Below, piece after piece: positions 49,606 to 63,701 of a DNA stretch of 64,000 bases. The notes below the pieces were generated by a model. That model saw only the letters and a program-made list of their open reading frames with translations. It ran no database searches and had not been told where the DNA came from. This DNA comes from Parazoarcus communis (lineage in GTDB: Bacteria > Pseudomonadota > Gammaproteobacteria > Burkholderiales > Rhodocyclaceae). Position 1 is the first letter of the stretch. Each line of letters opens with the position of its first letter. The DNA is taken from NCBI RefSeq assembly GCF_003111645.1, contig NZ_CP022187.1:992001-1056000 (forward strand). Reading direction: 5' to 3'. Both the position numbers and the translations under genes were made by a program.

Positions 49606-50508
49606 TTACTTGTCCTTCTTCTTGGTGACGGCGGCGCCAAAGCGCTCGTTGAGGTAACTCGAAAGTTCTTCGCCGATCTCGTGATGGCGCAGACCAAGCT
49701 CGATGGTTGCCTTCAGATAGCCCATCTTGGAGCCACAATCGTATCTCACACCCTGGAACTGGTATGACAGGACCGCCTCTTCCTTGAGCAGGGACGCGAT
49801 CGCATCGGTCAGCTGATACTCGCCACCGGCGCCCGGCTTGAGCGCACGAATGTGATCGAAGATACGCGGCGTCAGGATGTACCGTCCAACCACGGCCTGC
49901 GTGGTCGGCGCATCTGCGGGCTTCGGCTTCTCGATGATGCCGGTGACACGCTGTACGTCGCCATTCTGGTTCTCGGTGCTGACGATACCGTACTGGCGGG
50001 TCTCCTCGCGCGGTACGTTCATGGTTCCGAGCACTGAGCAACGATGGTAGTTGTAGACACCAACCATCTGCTGCATCACCGACGAGGAGCCCGGGTTGTC
50101 GAGCAGGTCATCGGCGAGGATGACCGCAAAAGCCTCATCGCTCACAACATGGCTTGCGCACAGCACCGCATGCCCAAGGCCGAGCGCTTCGGACTGGCGG
50201 ATGTAGATGCAGTTGACGCCTTTCGGCACGGTCTTCTTGACGATCTCGAGCAGCTCGTTCTTGCCGCGTGCCTCGAGCTCGGTTTCCAGCTCGTACGCCT
50301 TGTCGAAGTGATCCTCGATCGAGCGCTTGGTGCGCCCCGTGATGAAGATCATGTCGGTAATACCCGCCGCCACCGCCTCTTCGACCGCGTACTGGATCAG
50401 GGGCTTGTCGACGATCGGCAGCATTTCCTTCGGACTCGCCTTGGTGGCGGGCAAGAAACGCGTGCCCATGCCGGCTACGGGAAATACGGCCTTGGTGACT
50501 TTCTTCAT
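49606..50508 (-). CDS. galU: UTP--glucose-1-phosphate uridylyltransferase
   Basis: It makes UDP-glucose for exopolysaccharide, LPS and trehalose-type pathways. The 300-residue protein has the nucleotide-binding motif [31 protein letters not shown], and the ILADDLLDN segment with the metal-binding Asp. GAGGAG precedes the ATG. The C-terminus is Lys-rich (KKKDK). It is a single gene downstream of the smc-zipA-ligA unit, with a 66-base gap from ligA. Confidence 0.97.
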   Translation of the reverse strand: MKKVTKAVFPVAGMGTRFLPATKASPKEMLPIVDKPLIQYAVEEAVAAGITDMIFITGRTKRSIEDHFDKAYELETELEARGKNELLEIVKKTVPKGVNCIYIRQSEALGLGHAVLCASHVVSDEAFAVILADDLLDNPGSSSVMQQMVGVYNYHRCSVLGTMNVPREETRQYGIVSTENQNGDVQRVTGIIEKPKPADAPTTQAVVGRYILTPRIFDHIRALKPGAGGEYQLTDAIASLLKEEAVLSYQFQGVRYDCGSKMGYLKATIELGLRHHEIGEELSSYLNERFGAAVTKKKDK

Positions 50509-50574
50509 GTATTCGACTCCTCGGTGTTCCTGTTCTGTAACGTTGAGAATGCTTGATCGTGTAAGTGGAAGACC

Positions 50575-53747
<3,173 letters not shown>

Positions 53748-53761
53748 AATTATTCCTGTTG

Positions 53762-56700
53762 TTACGCTGCGGCCGGCTCAGCCATCCGCAACGCCTCTTC
53801 GATATCCACTTCCACCACGCGCGACACGCCCTGCTCCTGCATGGTCACCCCGACCAGTTGCTGCGCGATCTCCATCGTGATCTTGCTGTGACTGATGAAG
53901 ATGAACTGCGTCTGCGATGACATGCGCTTCACCATCTGTCCATAGCGCTCGGTATTCGTATCGTCCAGTGGCGCATCAACCTCGTCAAGCATGCAGAAGG
54001 GCGCGGGATTGAGCTGGAACATCGCAAACACCAGCGCAATCGCCGTCAGCGCCTTTTCTCCGCCCGAAAGCAGATGAATGGAGGCATTCTTCTTGCCCGG
54101 CGGCTGGGCCACTATCTGGATGCCTGCATCGAGAATCTCGTCACCCGTCAGCACCAGCTCTGCGCGCCCGCCCCCGAACAGCTGCGGGAACAGGGTGGAG
54201 AACTGCATATTGACGGTATTGTAGGTCTCCTGCAGCTGCTCACGCGTGTCGCGGTCGATGCGGCGAATGGCATCCTCCAGCGTAGCGATGGCCTGGAGGA
54301 GGTCTTCGGTTTGCGCATCCAGGTATCCCTTGCGCTCGGATGCCGCCCGCAGTTCGTCGAGTGCGGCAAGGTTTACCGCCCCAAGTTCCGCAATTTCACG
54401 TCCCAGCCGTGCCACTTCGCGCTGCAGGGTCGTTTCCTTCAGGTCTGACGCCAGCAGCGGCGCCAGCGCGGCTTCGTCCGCCCCCGCTTCGACCAGGCGC
54501 TCATCGAACTGCGCTGATGCCAGTTCTGCCGCCTGTACCGCCAGCCTGAGCTCGGAAACCCGGTTGCGCACCGGCGCGGCTTCCTGCTCGGTGCGCATGC
54601 GCAATTCCTCGACCTGGCGCAGCTTCATCGTCATCTGCTCCAGCGCGTCACGGCACGAAGCCAGCGCGGCCTCCCTGGTCGTGCGCAGCGCAAGCGCAGA
54701 CTGCAGTGCATCGGCGCTGCGCACATCGTCGATTGCCTCGAGCTCCTGCCCCCTCGCCTTGCTTTCCCGCGCAATGCGCTCGAGCTGTTCGCTGGCAAGC
54801 TGCTCATTGCGGGCGATGTCTTCGAGCTTGCCGGCACACTCGCGTTCCGAAAACCGTGCCTCCTGCAGATCCCGGGCGCAGGCCTGCTCCAGCGCACGCA
54901 GTTCGCGCAGGCTCTGCTCGCGCTCCTGCAGTACTTCGCTCGCGGCATCGAGCCGATTGCGCTGCAGCTCGGCAAGCTCGGTCGCGCGGGCGTGTTCGAG
55001 CTCGGCCCGGGCGTGGTGCTCGCGCTCGGTGGCTTCCAGACGCACCAGATCGTCCAGGTCGCGCTCGAGCTGGCTGCGTCTTTCTTCGGCCCGGCTCAGC
55101 GCCTGACTGAGCTTGAGCACGTCCACCTGCTCGGCATGCAGTTGTGCCTGTGCGCCCTGAAGCTCGCGGCGCAGGCCGTTGATGCGTTCCTGCAGGTCGG
55201 CCGTTGCTGCCTCGGCCGCCAGCAGTGCGTCGTGCGCACCACGGGCTTCGTCTTCCAGCATTTGCTGTTGTTCTGCAAGCTGGTCGATCTCACGCTGACG
55301 CTCCATGACGCCATGCGTGCGGCTGTCGGGCACGAAATGAATCAAGGCATGACGGCTCAGCACCTGACCGCGCGCGCCTACCAGACAGACATCCGCATCG
55401 AGTTGCCCGCGCCGCGGCAGCCAGTCCTCGATGTGCTCGACCGCGTAACAGCCGCGCAGCCAGTCTTCCAGCAGCGGACGCAGATTTTCATCCAGCAACT
55501 GAACGCGCTCGATCAGCGGCGTGGTGCCCGCGGGCGGGGATGAGACCGCTCCGGACATCGGCACACCACCCAGCGCCAGGGCAAGCGACTCGGGCGGCAA
55601 CTCGTCGAGCATTCCGCGTGCAACCTCGTCGGCGCTTCCCTCGTCGAGCGTAAGGGCGGACAGGCGTTCGCGGAGAATGGCCTCGACCGCGGCCTCCCAG
55701 CCTTCGGTCACGCGCAGGCTGCGCCACAGCGGCGGCAGTTCAACGAAACCGTGGCGCTTGAGCCAGTCGCCCAGCTTGCCCTGCGACTGCACCCGGGATT
55801 GAAGCTGCACCAGCGCGTCGCGCCGGGCGCGCAATTCGGTCAGCCGGCGTTGAACCATCCGTTCGTGATCCAGCGCCTGCTTCAGCCCGGCCTGCGCATC
55901 CGGCAAACGCCCCTGCAGATCGAGGAGCGCCCCCTGCTGTTCCTCGAGTGCGTCCTGCTGCGCCTCTACGCGTGCTTCGCGCTCTGCCAGCTCACGTGCA
56001 TCCGGCCCCTGAATCGCGCCACGCTCGCTCTCGAGGCGGGCCCGACGCTGCTGCAGGGCGTCCAGCGCACGTGTCGCGCTTGCGCGGTTCGCTTCTTCCA
56101 CCCGCAACTGCTGCTCGGTCTGGGCGAGTTCGCGACGTGCGGCCGCCACGGTGCCATCAGCCGCCTGTCGGGCAGCGTCCGCATCGGGCAGCCTGTCGGC
56201 AATCTCGACATGCCGGCCTTCGGCCTGCTCAGCGCGCATCGAGGCGTTCTCGGCGAGCGCTTCCCAGCGTTCGCGCTCACCACCCATGGTTTCGCGGCGA
56301 GCGATCCAGTGCGCATGATCGAGTTCGAGCTGTGCAAGACTGGCCTCAAGACGCTTGCGCGCCTCGGCAAGGTGCTGCAGTTCGGTTTCGAGCCGGGTCA
56401 CCTCGGCGCTGACAGCGAAGAGATCGCTCTGCGCAAGGTGCACCGCTTCGGAGGCGGAAAAATGTGCTTCGCGACTGGCCTCGATGGCGCTGTCGAGCTC
56501 CTGCAGGCGGGCGCTGTCGGTGTCGATCCGCAGGCTGTTCCGGTTCAGCTCCTCCACCAGGCGCTGGTGCTCCGATCGCGCCTCGTTGCGCTTGAGCAGC
56601 CACAACAGCTGCTGCTTCTCGATGTGCGAGTTGTTGAGCGCGTTGTATCGCGCGGCAACCTCCGCCTGTGCCTCGAGGTGCCCGATGCGCTCACCGAGCT

Positions 56701-57298
56701 CGGTGCGGATGTCATCCAGACGGGCGAGGTTGTCGCGCGCATCCGACAGGCGGCCTTCGGTTTCCTTGCGCCGCTCGCGATACTTGGTGACCCCTGCGGC
56801 TTCTTCGAGAAAGCCACGGATATCCTCGGGGCGCGCCTCGATGATGCGCGAGATCATGCCCTGCTCGATGATTGCGTATGCCCTCGGCCCCAGCCCGGTG
56901 CCGAGAAACACATCAATCACGTCCTTGCGCCGGACATGAACGTTGTTGATGTAGTAGCTCGAATCGCCACTGCGGTCGAGCACTCGCTTGACCGAGATCT
57001 CCGCATAGCGCGACCACTGCCCCGACGCCCGGCCCTCGCTGTTGTCGAAGACCATCTCCACGCTTGCGCGCGACACCGCCTTGCGAGTGGTCGAGCCGTT
57101 GAAGATGACGTCCTGCATCGACTCGCCGCGCAGCGCGGACGCCCGAGTTTCGCCCAGCACCCAGCGCACCGCATCGATGATGTTCGACTTGCCGCACCCG
57201 TTGGGACCGACAACCCCTACCAGGTTGCCCGGCATGATCACGGTCGTCGGATCGACGAAGGTCTTGAAGCCGGCAAGTTTGAGCTTTGAAAGACGCAC
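53762..57298 (-). CDS. smc: Chromosome segregation ATPase SMC
   Basis: The long-arm ATPase of the SMC-ScpAB condensin. The 1178-residue protein has Walker A GPNGCGKS at 31-38, two long coiled-coil arms rich in Glu, Arg, Ala and Gln (about 170-500 and 680-1010), a hinge (about 510-650), the ABC signature LLSGGEKALTA and Walker B FCMLDEVDAPLDD near the C-terminus. The start is taken as GTG 57298, giving MRLSKLKLAGFKTF; a TTG at 57334 is in frame but adds 12 residues without family support. It is divergent from dapC over 137 bases. Confidence 0.97.
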   Translation of the reverse strand: MRLSKLKLAGFKTFVDPTTVIMPGNLVGVVGPNGCGKSNIIDAVRWVLGETRASALRGESMQDVIFNGSTTRKAVSRASVEMVFDNSEGRASGQWSRYAEISVKRVLDRSGDSSYYINNVHVRRKDVIDVFLGTGLGPRAYAIIEQGMISRIIEARPEDIRGFLEEAAGVTKYRERRKETEGRLSDARDNLARLDDIRTELGERIGHLEAQAEVAARYNALNNSHIEKQQLLWLLKRNEARSEHQRLVEELNRNSLRIDTDSARLQELDSAIEASREAHFSASEAVHLAQSDLFAVSAEVTRLETELQHLAEARKRLEASLAQLELDHAHWIARRETMGGERERWEALAENASMRAEQAEGRHVEIADRLPDADAARQAADGTVAAARRELAQTEQQLRVEEANRASATRALDALQQRRARLESERGAIQGPDARELAEREARVEAQQDALEEQQGALLDLQGRLPDAQAGLKQALDHERMVQRRLTELRARRDALVQLQSRVQSQGKLGDWLKRHGFVELPPLWRSLRVTEGWEAAVEAILRERLSALTLDEGSADEVARGMLDELPPESLALALGGVPMSGAVSSPPAGTTPLIERVQLLDENLRPLLEDWLRGCYAVEHIEDWLPRRGQLDADVCLVGARGQVLSRHALIHFVPDSRTHGVMERQREIDQLAEQQQMLEDEARGAHDALLAAEAATADLQERINGLRRELQGAQAQLHAEQVDVLKLSQALSRAEERRSQLERDLDDLVRLEATEREHHARAELEHARATELAELQRNRLDAASEVLQEREQSLRELRALEQACARDLQEARFSERECAGKLEDIARNEQLASEQLERIARESKARGQELEAIDDVRSADALQSALALRTTREAALASCRDALEQMTMKLRQVEELRMRTEQEAAPVRNRVSELRLAVQAAELASAQFDERLVEAGADEAALAPLLASDLKETTLQREVARLGREIAELGAVNLAALDELRAASERKGYLDAQTEDLLQAIATLEDAIRRIDRDTREQLQETYNTVNMQFSTLFPQLFGGGRAELVLTGDEILDAGIQIVAQPPGKKNASIHLLSGGEKALTAIALVFAMFQLNPAPFCMLDEVDAPLDDTNTERYGQMVKRMSSQTQFIFISHSKITMEIAQQLVGVTMQEQGVSRVVEVDIEEALRMAEPAAA

Positions 57299-57368
57299 GA
57301 TGGGGCGCAGGCAGAGTGGGAAACAGGGTGACAAGACCCGGATTCGGTAATGCCGGGAAGGCGGCGCA

Positions 57369-57377
57369 TGATAACAT
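57369..57377 (+). promoter_or_regulatory. Candidate extended -10 promoter of dapC
   Basis: TGATAACAT gives a TGn extension and a -10 of TAACAT (five of six), 58 bases before the dapC start, within the gap shared with divergent smc. The -35 is poor. Confidence 0.35.
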
Positions 57378-57435
57378 CTTCGGCCTTTACGACCCGCTCG
57401 GTCCGGCCTCAGAACCGGATGAAAAGTGTTCCAAA

Positions 57436-58629
57436 GTGAATCCGAACCTCACCCGTCTGCACTCCTACCCCTTCGAAAAACTGCGCAACCTGTTCGAGGG
57501 TATTACGCCACCCGCCGACCTCAAGCCAATCAGGCTTTCGATTGGTGAGCCCCAGCATGCGACGCCGGGCTTCATCCGTCAGGCATTGGCGGACAACCTC
57601 GACGGACTCGCGACTTATCCGACCACTCAGGGGTCGGATGCGTTGCGCGGTGCCATCGCCGGCTGGCTGCAGCGACGTTACGGCTTGCCCACCATCGACG
57701 CGGCAAGCCAGGTACTGCCGGTTAATGGGTCGCGTGAGGCGCTGTTCGCCTTCGGTCAGTGCGTCATTGACGGCAGGCGCCCGAACGCCAAGGTGCTGTG
57801 TCCGAACCCTTTCTATCAGATCTACGAAGGCGCGGCCTTTCTCGCCGGCGCTGAACCGGTATTTCTGAACAACGTGCCTGACAACGGATTTGCGTCCGAC
57901 TTCGACAGCATCCCCGACGAGGTCTGGCGCGACGTGCAACTCGTTTTCGTGTGTTCGCCGGGCAATCCGACCGGGCGCGTTCTGAGCCAGGAAGAATGGC
58001 AGCGCCTGTTCGACCTCTCCGACCAGCACGATTTCGTGATTGCGGCGGACGAGTGTTATTCGGAGATCTATTTCGACGACGACGCTCGCCCCATCGGGGC
58101 ACTCGAGGCGGCTCACCGTCTGGGCCGCACCGATTTCCGCAACGTTGTGATGTTCTCCAGCCTGTCCAAGCGCTCCAACGTACCCGGCCTGCGTTCGGGA
58201 TTCGTCGCTGGCGACGCGCGCATTCTCAAGGACTTCCTGCGCTACCGCACATACCACGGCTGCGCGATGAGCAATACTGTGCAGGCAACCTCGATTGCGG
58301 CCTGGAATGACGAAGCCCATGTTGCGGAAAACCGCCGCCTGTATCGTGAAAAGTTCGCCCTCATCACGCCCATGCTGTCAGCCTGTCTCGAAGTCGAACT
58401 GCCGGACGCCGGATTCTACCTGTGGGCGCGCACCCCGCTGCCCGACACCGAATTCGCCCGCCGCCTGCAGGCTGAATATAATGTGACGGTGCTGCCCGGC
58501 AGCTACCTCGCCCGCGAGTCCGGCGGAATCAACCCCGGCGCCGGCTTCGTGCGCATTGCGCTCGTGGCCGACACCGCCGAATGTGTGGAAGCGGCGGAAC
58601 GTATCGTCGCCTTCTGTCAAAAACTGTAA
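57436..58629 (+). CDS. dapC: N-succinyldiaminopimelate aminotransferase
   Basis: A class I/II PLP aminotransferase of the succinylase branch of lysine and diaminopimelate synthesis. The 397-residue protein has the PLP-binding lysine in [43 protein letters not shown] and [11 protein letters not shown]. The start GTG 57436 gives [16 protein letters not shown], the family N-terminus; the open frame upstream is not conserved. dapD follows directly and dapE lies two genes on, so three consecutive pathway steps are grouped. Confidence 0.95.
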   Translation: MNPNLTRLHSYPFEKLRNLFEGITPPADLKPIRLSIGEPQHATPGFIRQALADNLDGLATYPTTQGSDALRGAIAGWLQRRYGLPTIDAASQVLPVNGSREALFAFGQCVIDGRRPNAKVLCPNPFYQIYEGAAFLAGAEPVFLNNVPDNGFASDFDSIPDEVWRDVQLVFVCSPGNPTGRVLSQEEWQRLFDLSDQHDFVIAADECYSEIYFDDDARPIGALEAAHRLGRTDFRNVVMFSSLSKRSNVPGLRSGFVAGDARILKDFLRYRTYHGCAMSNTVQATSIAAWNDEAHVAENRRLYREKFALITPMLSACLEVELPDAGFYLWARTPLPDTEFARRLQAEYNVTVLPGSYLARESGGINPGAGFVRIALVADTAECVEAAERIVAFCQKL

Positions 58630-58643
58630 GAGAGTCCCCTCAA

Positions 58644-59462
58644 ATGCAAGAACTGCAAACCATCATCGACACCGCCTTCGAGAACCGCGCCAGCCTGTCG
58701 CCCTCCTCCGCTCCGGCCGAGATCCGCAATGCCGTGGAAAGCGTGATTGCAGGCCTCGACGCCGGCACACTGCGCGTTGCCGAAAAGAAGGATGGCCAGT
58801 GGGTGGTTAACCAGTGGATCAAGAAGGCGGTTCTGATCTCCTTCCGTCTGCGCGACAACGAAGTCATGCCGGCCGGCAGCCTCAACTTTTTCGACAAGGT
58901 CCCCACCAAGTTCGGCGATTACACCCCCGAACAGTTCCGTGAAGGCGGCTTCCGCGTGGTGCCGCCTGCCGTCGCACGCAAGGGCAGCTTCATCGGCAAG
59001 AACGTGGTGCTGATGCCCTCCTACGTGAACATCGGCGCCTACGTCGATGAAGGCACCATGGTCGATACCTGGGCGACCGTTGGTTCCTGCGCCCAGATCG
59101 GCAAGAACGTGCACCTGTCTGGCGGCGTTGGCATCGGTGGCGTGCTCGAGCCGATTCAGGCCGGTCCCGTGATCATCGAGGACAATGTCTTCGTCGGCGC
59201 CCGCTCGGAAGTCGTCGAAGGCGTGATCATCGAAGAGAACGCCGTTCTGTCGATGGGCGTGTACATTGGCCAGAGCACCAAGATCTACGATCGCGAAACC
59301 GGCGAAGTGCATTACGGCCGTGTCCCGGCCGGTGCTGTTGTCGTGCCCGGCAGCCTGCCGTCGGCCTGCGGCAAGTACAGCCTGTACTGCGCGGTCATCG
59401 TGAAAAAAGTGGACGCACAGACCCGCGCCAAGACCGCCATCAACGATCTGCTGCGCGCCTGA
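58644..59462 (+). CDS. dapD: Tetrahydrodipicolinate N-succinyltransferase
   Basis: It succinylates tetrahydrodipicolinate in the lysine/DAP pathway, acting before DapC. The 272-residue protein has the N-terminal helical domain ([15 protein letters not shown]), a left-handed beta-helix of hexapeptide repeats (about 100-240) with [25 protein letters not shown], and the GSLPS segment. ATG 58644 lies 14 bases after the dapC stop. Confidence 0.97.
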   Translation: MQELQTIIDTAFENRASLSPSSAPAEIRNAVESVIAGLDAGTLRVAEKKDGQWVVNQWIKKAVLISFRLRDNEVMPAGSLNFFDKVPTKFGDYTPEQFREGGFRVVPPAVARKGSFIGKNVVLMPSYVNIGAYVDEGTMVDTWATVGSCAQIGKNVHLSGGVGIGGVLEPIQAGPVIIEDNVFVGARSEVVEGVIIEENAVLSMGVYIGQSTKIYDRETGEVHYGRVPAGAVVVPGSLPSACGKYSLYCAVIVKKVDAQTRAKTAINDLLRA

Positions 59463-59482
59463 TCCGACGTTTCTGCCTTCAA

Positions 59483-59498
59483 CGGGGCTTCGGCCCCG
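59483..59498 (+). terminator. Short UUCG-loop hairpin after dapD
   Basis: A 6-bp GC stem (59483-59488 and 59493-59498) closed by a UUCG tetraloop, 20 bases past the dapD stop, followed by a T-poor segment. It may attenuate or stabilise the mRNA between dapD and pilU rather than fully terminate. Confidence 0.3.
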
Positions 59499-59530
59499 GA
59501 TTTGATTGACCTGCCCGGGAGTCCGATGCA

Positions 59531-60709
59531 ATGATTTTCGACAAGCTTTTCCAGCTCATGGCCGAAAAACAGGCCTCGGACATCTTCATCACCGCAGGCG
59601 CGCCGATCCACATCAAGATTCAGGGTCATACCGTACCGATCAATCAGCAGGTCATGGATCCCGCCATGACCCAGAAGATGATCTACGAGATGATGACACC
59701 GGAGCAGATCGAGCACTTCGAGCGCGACAAGGAGCTGAACCTCTCCTTCGGTCGTCGCGATGTCGGCAACTTCCGGGTCAACGTGTTTCTTCAGCGCAAT
59801 TCGGTTGCCGTGGTCGTGCGATTCATCCAGGGCGATATCCCCACCATCGAGAGCCTCGGCCTGCCTGGCTCGCTCAATGATGTCGTGATGGAAAAGCGCG
59901 GCCTGGTACTGGTTGTCGGCGCCACGGGTTCCGGCAAATCGACCACGCTTGCGTCGATGATCGATCACCGCAACCGCAATCGCACCGGGCATATCCTGAC
60001 GGTGGAAGACCCGATCGAGTATCTGTTCAAGCACCGCAAGTCGGTCGTCAACCAGCGCGAAGTCGGCATCGACACCCATAGCTGGCACGAAGCCCTGCGC
60101 AACGCCATGCGTCAGGCGCCCGACTGCATCCTGATCGGTGAAATTCGGGACAAGGAAACCATGCAGGCTGCGCTCGCCTATGCGCAGACCGGGCACCTGT
60201 GCCTCGCCACCCTGCATGCCAACAATGCGTATCACGCGCTGAACCGGATCTCCAACTTCTTCCCGATGGAGAACCGCTCCCTCCTTTATCTCGACCTTTC
60301 CGTTGCACTGCGCTGCATCATCTCGCAGCGCCTGGTCCGCAAACCCGACGGAAGGCGGATTCCGGCAGTTGAGACCCTGATGAACACCCGTCATGTGGCG
60401 GAACTGATCGAACGTGGCGAAATCAATGCGGTGAAGGAAGCCATGGAGCAAAGCCTTGCCCCCGGCTCACAGACCTTCGAGCAGGATCTGTTCCGTCTCT
60501 ATCACGAAAAGATCATCACCCTCGACGAGGCCCTTGCCAACTCCGATTCGCCAACCAACCTGTCGTGGCTGATCAACAACGCCCAGTTCAACCCCAACGC
60601 CAAGACCGACAACGAAAAACCGGCCCCGCAGATCACGGACTTCGAGAGCACCCAGCCCGACGGCGCCTCCTTCCGTGAATTCACCCTGCACCTGGACGGC
60701 AACGGCTAG
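59531..60709 (+). CDS. pilU: Type IV pilus retraction ATPase, PilU type
   Basis: A hexameric cytoplasmic ATPase that assists PilT in pilus retraction and twitching. The 392-residue protein has the N-terminal PAS-like domain (MAEKQASDIFITAGAP), Walker A GATGSGKST at 130-138, the Asp box around EDPIEY, Walker B LIGEIRD and the His box LATLHANNAYHALNR. The C-terminal region after 330 (LIERGEINAVKEAMEQS, then FEQDLFRLYHEKIITLDEAL) is that of PilU rather than PilT. It stands between dapD and dapE with no other pilus gene in the window. Confidence 0.93.
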   Translation: MIFDKLFQLMAEKQASDIFITAGAPIHIKIQGHTVPINQQVMDPAMTQKMIYEMMTPEQIEHFERDKELNLSFGRRDVGNFRVNVFLQRNSVAVVVRFIQGDIPTIESLGLPGSLNDVVMEKRGLVLVVGATGSGKSTTLASMIDHRNRNRTGHILTVEDPIEYLFKHRKSVVNQREVGIDTHSWHEALRNAMRQAPDCILIGEIRDKETMQAALAYAQTGHLCLATLHANNAYHALNRISNFFPMENRSLLYLDLSVALRCIISQRLVRKPDGRRIPAVETLMNTRHVAELIERGEINAVKEAMEQSLAPGSQTFEQDLFRLYHEKIITLDEALANSDSPTNLSWLINNAQFNPNAKTDNEKPAPQITDFESTQPDGASFREFTLHLDGNG

Positions 60710-60724
60710 CACCGCACACAATAA

Positions 60725-61876
<1,152 letters not shown>

Positions 61877-61883
61877 CCCTGAC

Positions 61884-62843
61884 ATGACCCAAGACACCGA
61901 CGCTCACGAGCACGACGAACACGATCACGACCACGAGCACGAAAGTGGCCCGCTTGCCGAACTCGTTACCGTACGCGACTGGCTACGCTACGCCGTCACC
62001 CGTTTCAATCGCGGCCAGGTTTTTTGCGGACACGGCGTCACCAGCGTTTTCGACGAAGCCGCATGGCTGATCCTGTCCTCGCTCGCGCTCCCGATCGACC
62101 GCCTCGACCCCTTCCTCGACGCCTGCATTCCGTCCGATGAGCGCGTTGCACTGTTCGATAACATCGAGCGCCGCGTCGTCGAACGCGTACCCACGGCCTA
62201 TCTGGTCAAGGAAGCCTGGCTCGGGGATTTCCGCTTCTACGTCGATGAACGTGTGATCGTGCCGCGCTCCTTCTTTGCCGAACTGCTCGACGAAGGGTTC
62301 TCGCCCTGGATCGAGGACCCCGACACGGTCACCAGCGCACTCGACCTGTGCACCGGTTCTGGCTGCCTTGCCATCCTGATGGCACACGTCTTCCCCAACG
62401 CCGACATCGCTGCGGTCGACCTTTCCGAAGACGCGCTGGCCGTCGCCCGCCGCAACGTAGACGACTACGGCCTTGGCGATCAGGTCGAACTGATCCACAG
62501 CGACGTGTTCAGCAATGTCGGCGACCGTCGTTTCGACCTGATCCTGAGCAACCCGCCCTACGTCACGGCCGATGCAATGGCAGCCCTGCCCGCCGAATAC
62601 CGCCACGAGCCCGAAATGGCGCTGGCAGCCGGTAGCGACGGACTCGACATCGTGCGAACATTGATCGCGGAGGCGGCCAGTCATCTCCACCCCGAGGGGA
62701 TACTCGCGGTGGAAGTCGGGCACAATCGTGAACTGGTGGAAAGTGCATTCCCGGAACTGCCGTTCAACTGGCTCAGCACACGCGGGGGCGAAGACATGGT
62801 ATTCATTCTGCGACGAGAAGATCTGCCGGGCGCCCAGGACTGA
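61884..62843 (+). CDS. prmB: 50S ribosomal protein L3 glutamine methyltransferase PrmB, with His-rich N-terminus
   Basis: A SAM-dependent N5-glutamine methyltransferase of the HemK/PrmB family. The 319-residue protein has the SAM motif DLCTGSGCLAILMA, the NPPY catalytic motif in ILSNPPYVTADAM, and the PrmB-type N-terminal helical domain with a VPTAYLVKEAWLGDFRFYV segment, followed by VPRSFFAELL. This favours PrmB (target ribosomal protein L3) over PrmC. An unusual His/Asp/Glu-rich leader holds six histidines within residues 8-19. ATG 61884 follows the dapE stop by 7 bases; an earlier start inside dapE is rejected. Confidence 0.93.
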   Translation: MTQDTDAHEHDEHDHDHEHESGPLAELVTVRDWLRYAVTRFNRGQVFCGHGVTSVFDEAAWLILSSLALPIDRLDPFLDACIPSDERVALFDNIERRVVERVPTAYLVKEAWLGDFRFYVDERVIVPRSFFAELLDEGFSPWIEDPDTVTSALDLCTGSGCLAILMAHVFPNADIAAVDLSEDALAVARRNVDDYGLGDQVELIHSDVFSNVGDRRFDLILSNPPYVTADAMAALPAEYRHEPEMALAAGSDGLDIVRTLIAEAASHLHPEGILAVEVGHNRELVESAFPELPFNWLSTRGGEDMVFILRREDLPGAQD

Positions 62844-62903
62844 GCGCGCCGGAATTCCGTGCCGGCCTGCATGGCAGACCGGCACGTTCGGGGAGAGAAC
62901 AAG

Positions 62904-63362
62904 ATGGCGATGGACCGCCCGATTCTGCTGATCGAGGACAACCCCGATGACGAGGCCCTGACGCTACGCGCGTTCACGAAGAACCGGATCACCAATCCCG
63001 TTGTCGTGGCCAGAGATGGCGTCGAGGCCATCGACTACCTCACCGGAACCGGCTCACATCAGGGGCGGGACATGACCGTCATGCCGGTGCTGATTCTGCT
63101 CGACCTCAAACTGCCCCGCATCGACGGCCTGGAAGTGCTGCGGCGCATTCGTGCCGAAGAGCACACCGCGATGCTCCCGGTGGTGGTGCTCACGACATCG
63201 CGCGAAATCCAGGACATCCAGCAGGCCTACCGGCTCGGCGCCAACAGCTATATTCGTAAGCCGGTGGACTACGAGCGCTTCATTCACGCCGTCAGCCAGA
63301 TTGCCCTGTACTGGCTGACGCTCAATGAAACACCCGAAAGCGCGGCAAACAGCCCGTACTGA
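62904..63362 (+). CDS. Orphan single-domain response regulator, Rcp1/CheY-like
   Basis: A stand-alone receiver domain of 152 residues, with acidic pocket E11/D12, phosphoacceptor D67 in LLDLKLP, T97 and K119. The LIEDNPDDEALTLRAF start and the YLTGTGSHQGRD insertion before the phosphorylation site are typical of the Rcp1 group, which often pairs with phytochrome-like or hybrid kinases. No kinase gene is nearby. GGGAGAG lies before ATG 62904. A terminator follows. Its output is unknown. Confidence 0.9.
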   Translation: MAMDRPILLIEDNPDDEALTLRAFTKNRITNPVVVARDGVEAIDYLTGTGSHQGRDMTVMPVLILLDLKLPRIDGLEVLRRIRAEEHTAMLPVVVLTTSREIQDIQQAYRLGANSYIRKPVDYERFIHAVSQIALYWLTLNETPESAANSPY

Positions 63363-63423
63363 TCAACTGCACAGGCCCGCTCACGCGCAGGCAACACCCT
63401 GTGCAGCCGCTCGCCTGATGCGC

Positions 63424-63460
63424 AAAAAAAGACCCGCTCAGCTTGACGCCTGCGGGTCTT
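63424..63460. terminator. Bidirectional terminator between the response regulator and iscX
   Basis: Arms at 63429-63437 and 63452-63460 (9 bp, 14-nt loop). Seven A at 63424-63430 become a long U-tract for minus-strand transcripts, so it looks strongest as the end of the fdx-iscX operon; T-rich sequence after 63460 may serve the plus strand. Confidence 0.75.
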
Positions 63461-63506
63461 CTTCCTTGCGACTCCGGGCTGTCGCCCAATGTCGCCGACT
63501 GAGCGC

Positions 63507-63701
63507 TTAGCTCAGCTCATCGATCCAGGCCTGCTGAATGCCTTCGAGAATGCGTTCGCCACAGTGCTTGGCGTCGTCATCAAACTCGGGCAAGGCGAGC
63601 ACCCAGTTCATCAGGTCGACAAAATTCACCTTGGTCGGGTCGACATCCGGATGTGCATCGGCAAGCTGGATGCCGATCTCCTGAACTTCAGTCCATTTCA
63701 T
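63507..63701 (-). CDS. iscX: Fe-S cluster assembly protein IscX
   Basis: A small acidic protein of 64 residues that binds IscS and tunes iron-sulfur cluster assembly. It begins MKWTEVQEIGIQLADAHPDVDP and has the conserved VNFVDLMNWVLALPEFDDD segment. The ATG overlaps the ferredoxin stop (ATGA), the usual end of the isc operon. Confidence 0.95.
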   Translation of the reverse strand: MKWTEVQEIGIQLADAHPDVDPTKVNFVDLMNWVLALPEFDDDAKHCGERILEGIQQAWIDELS

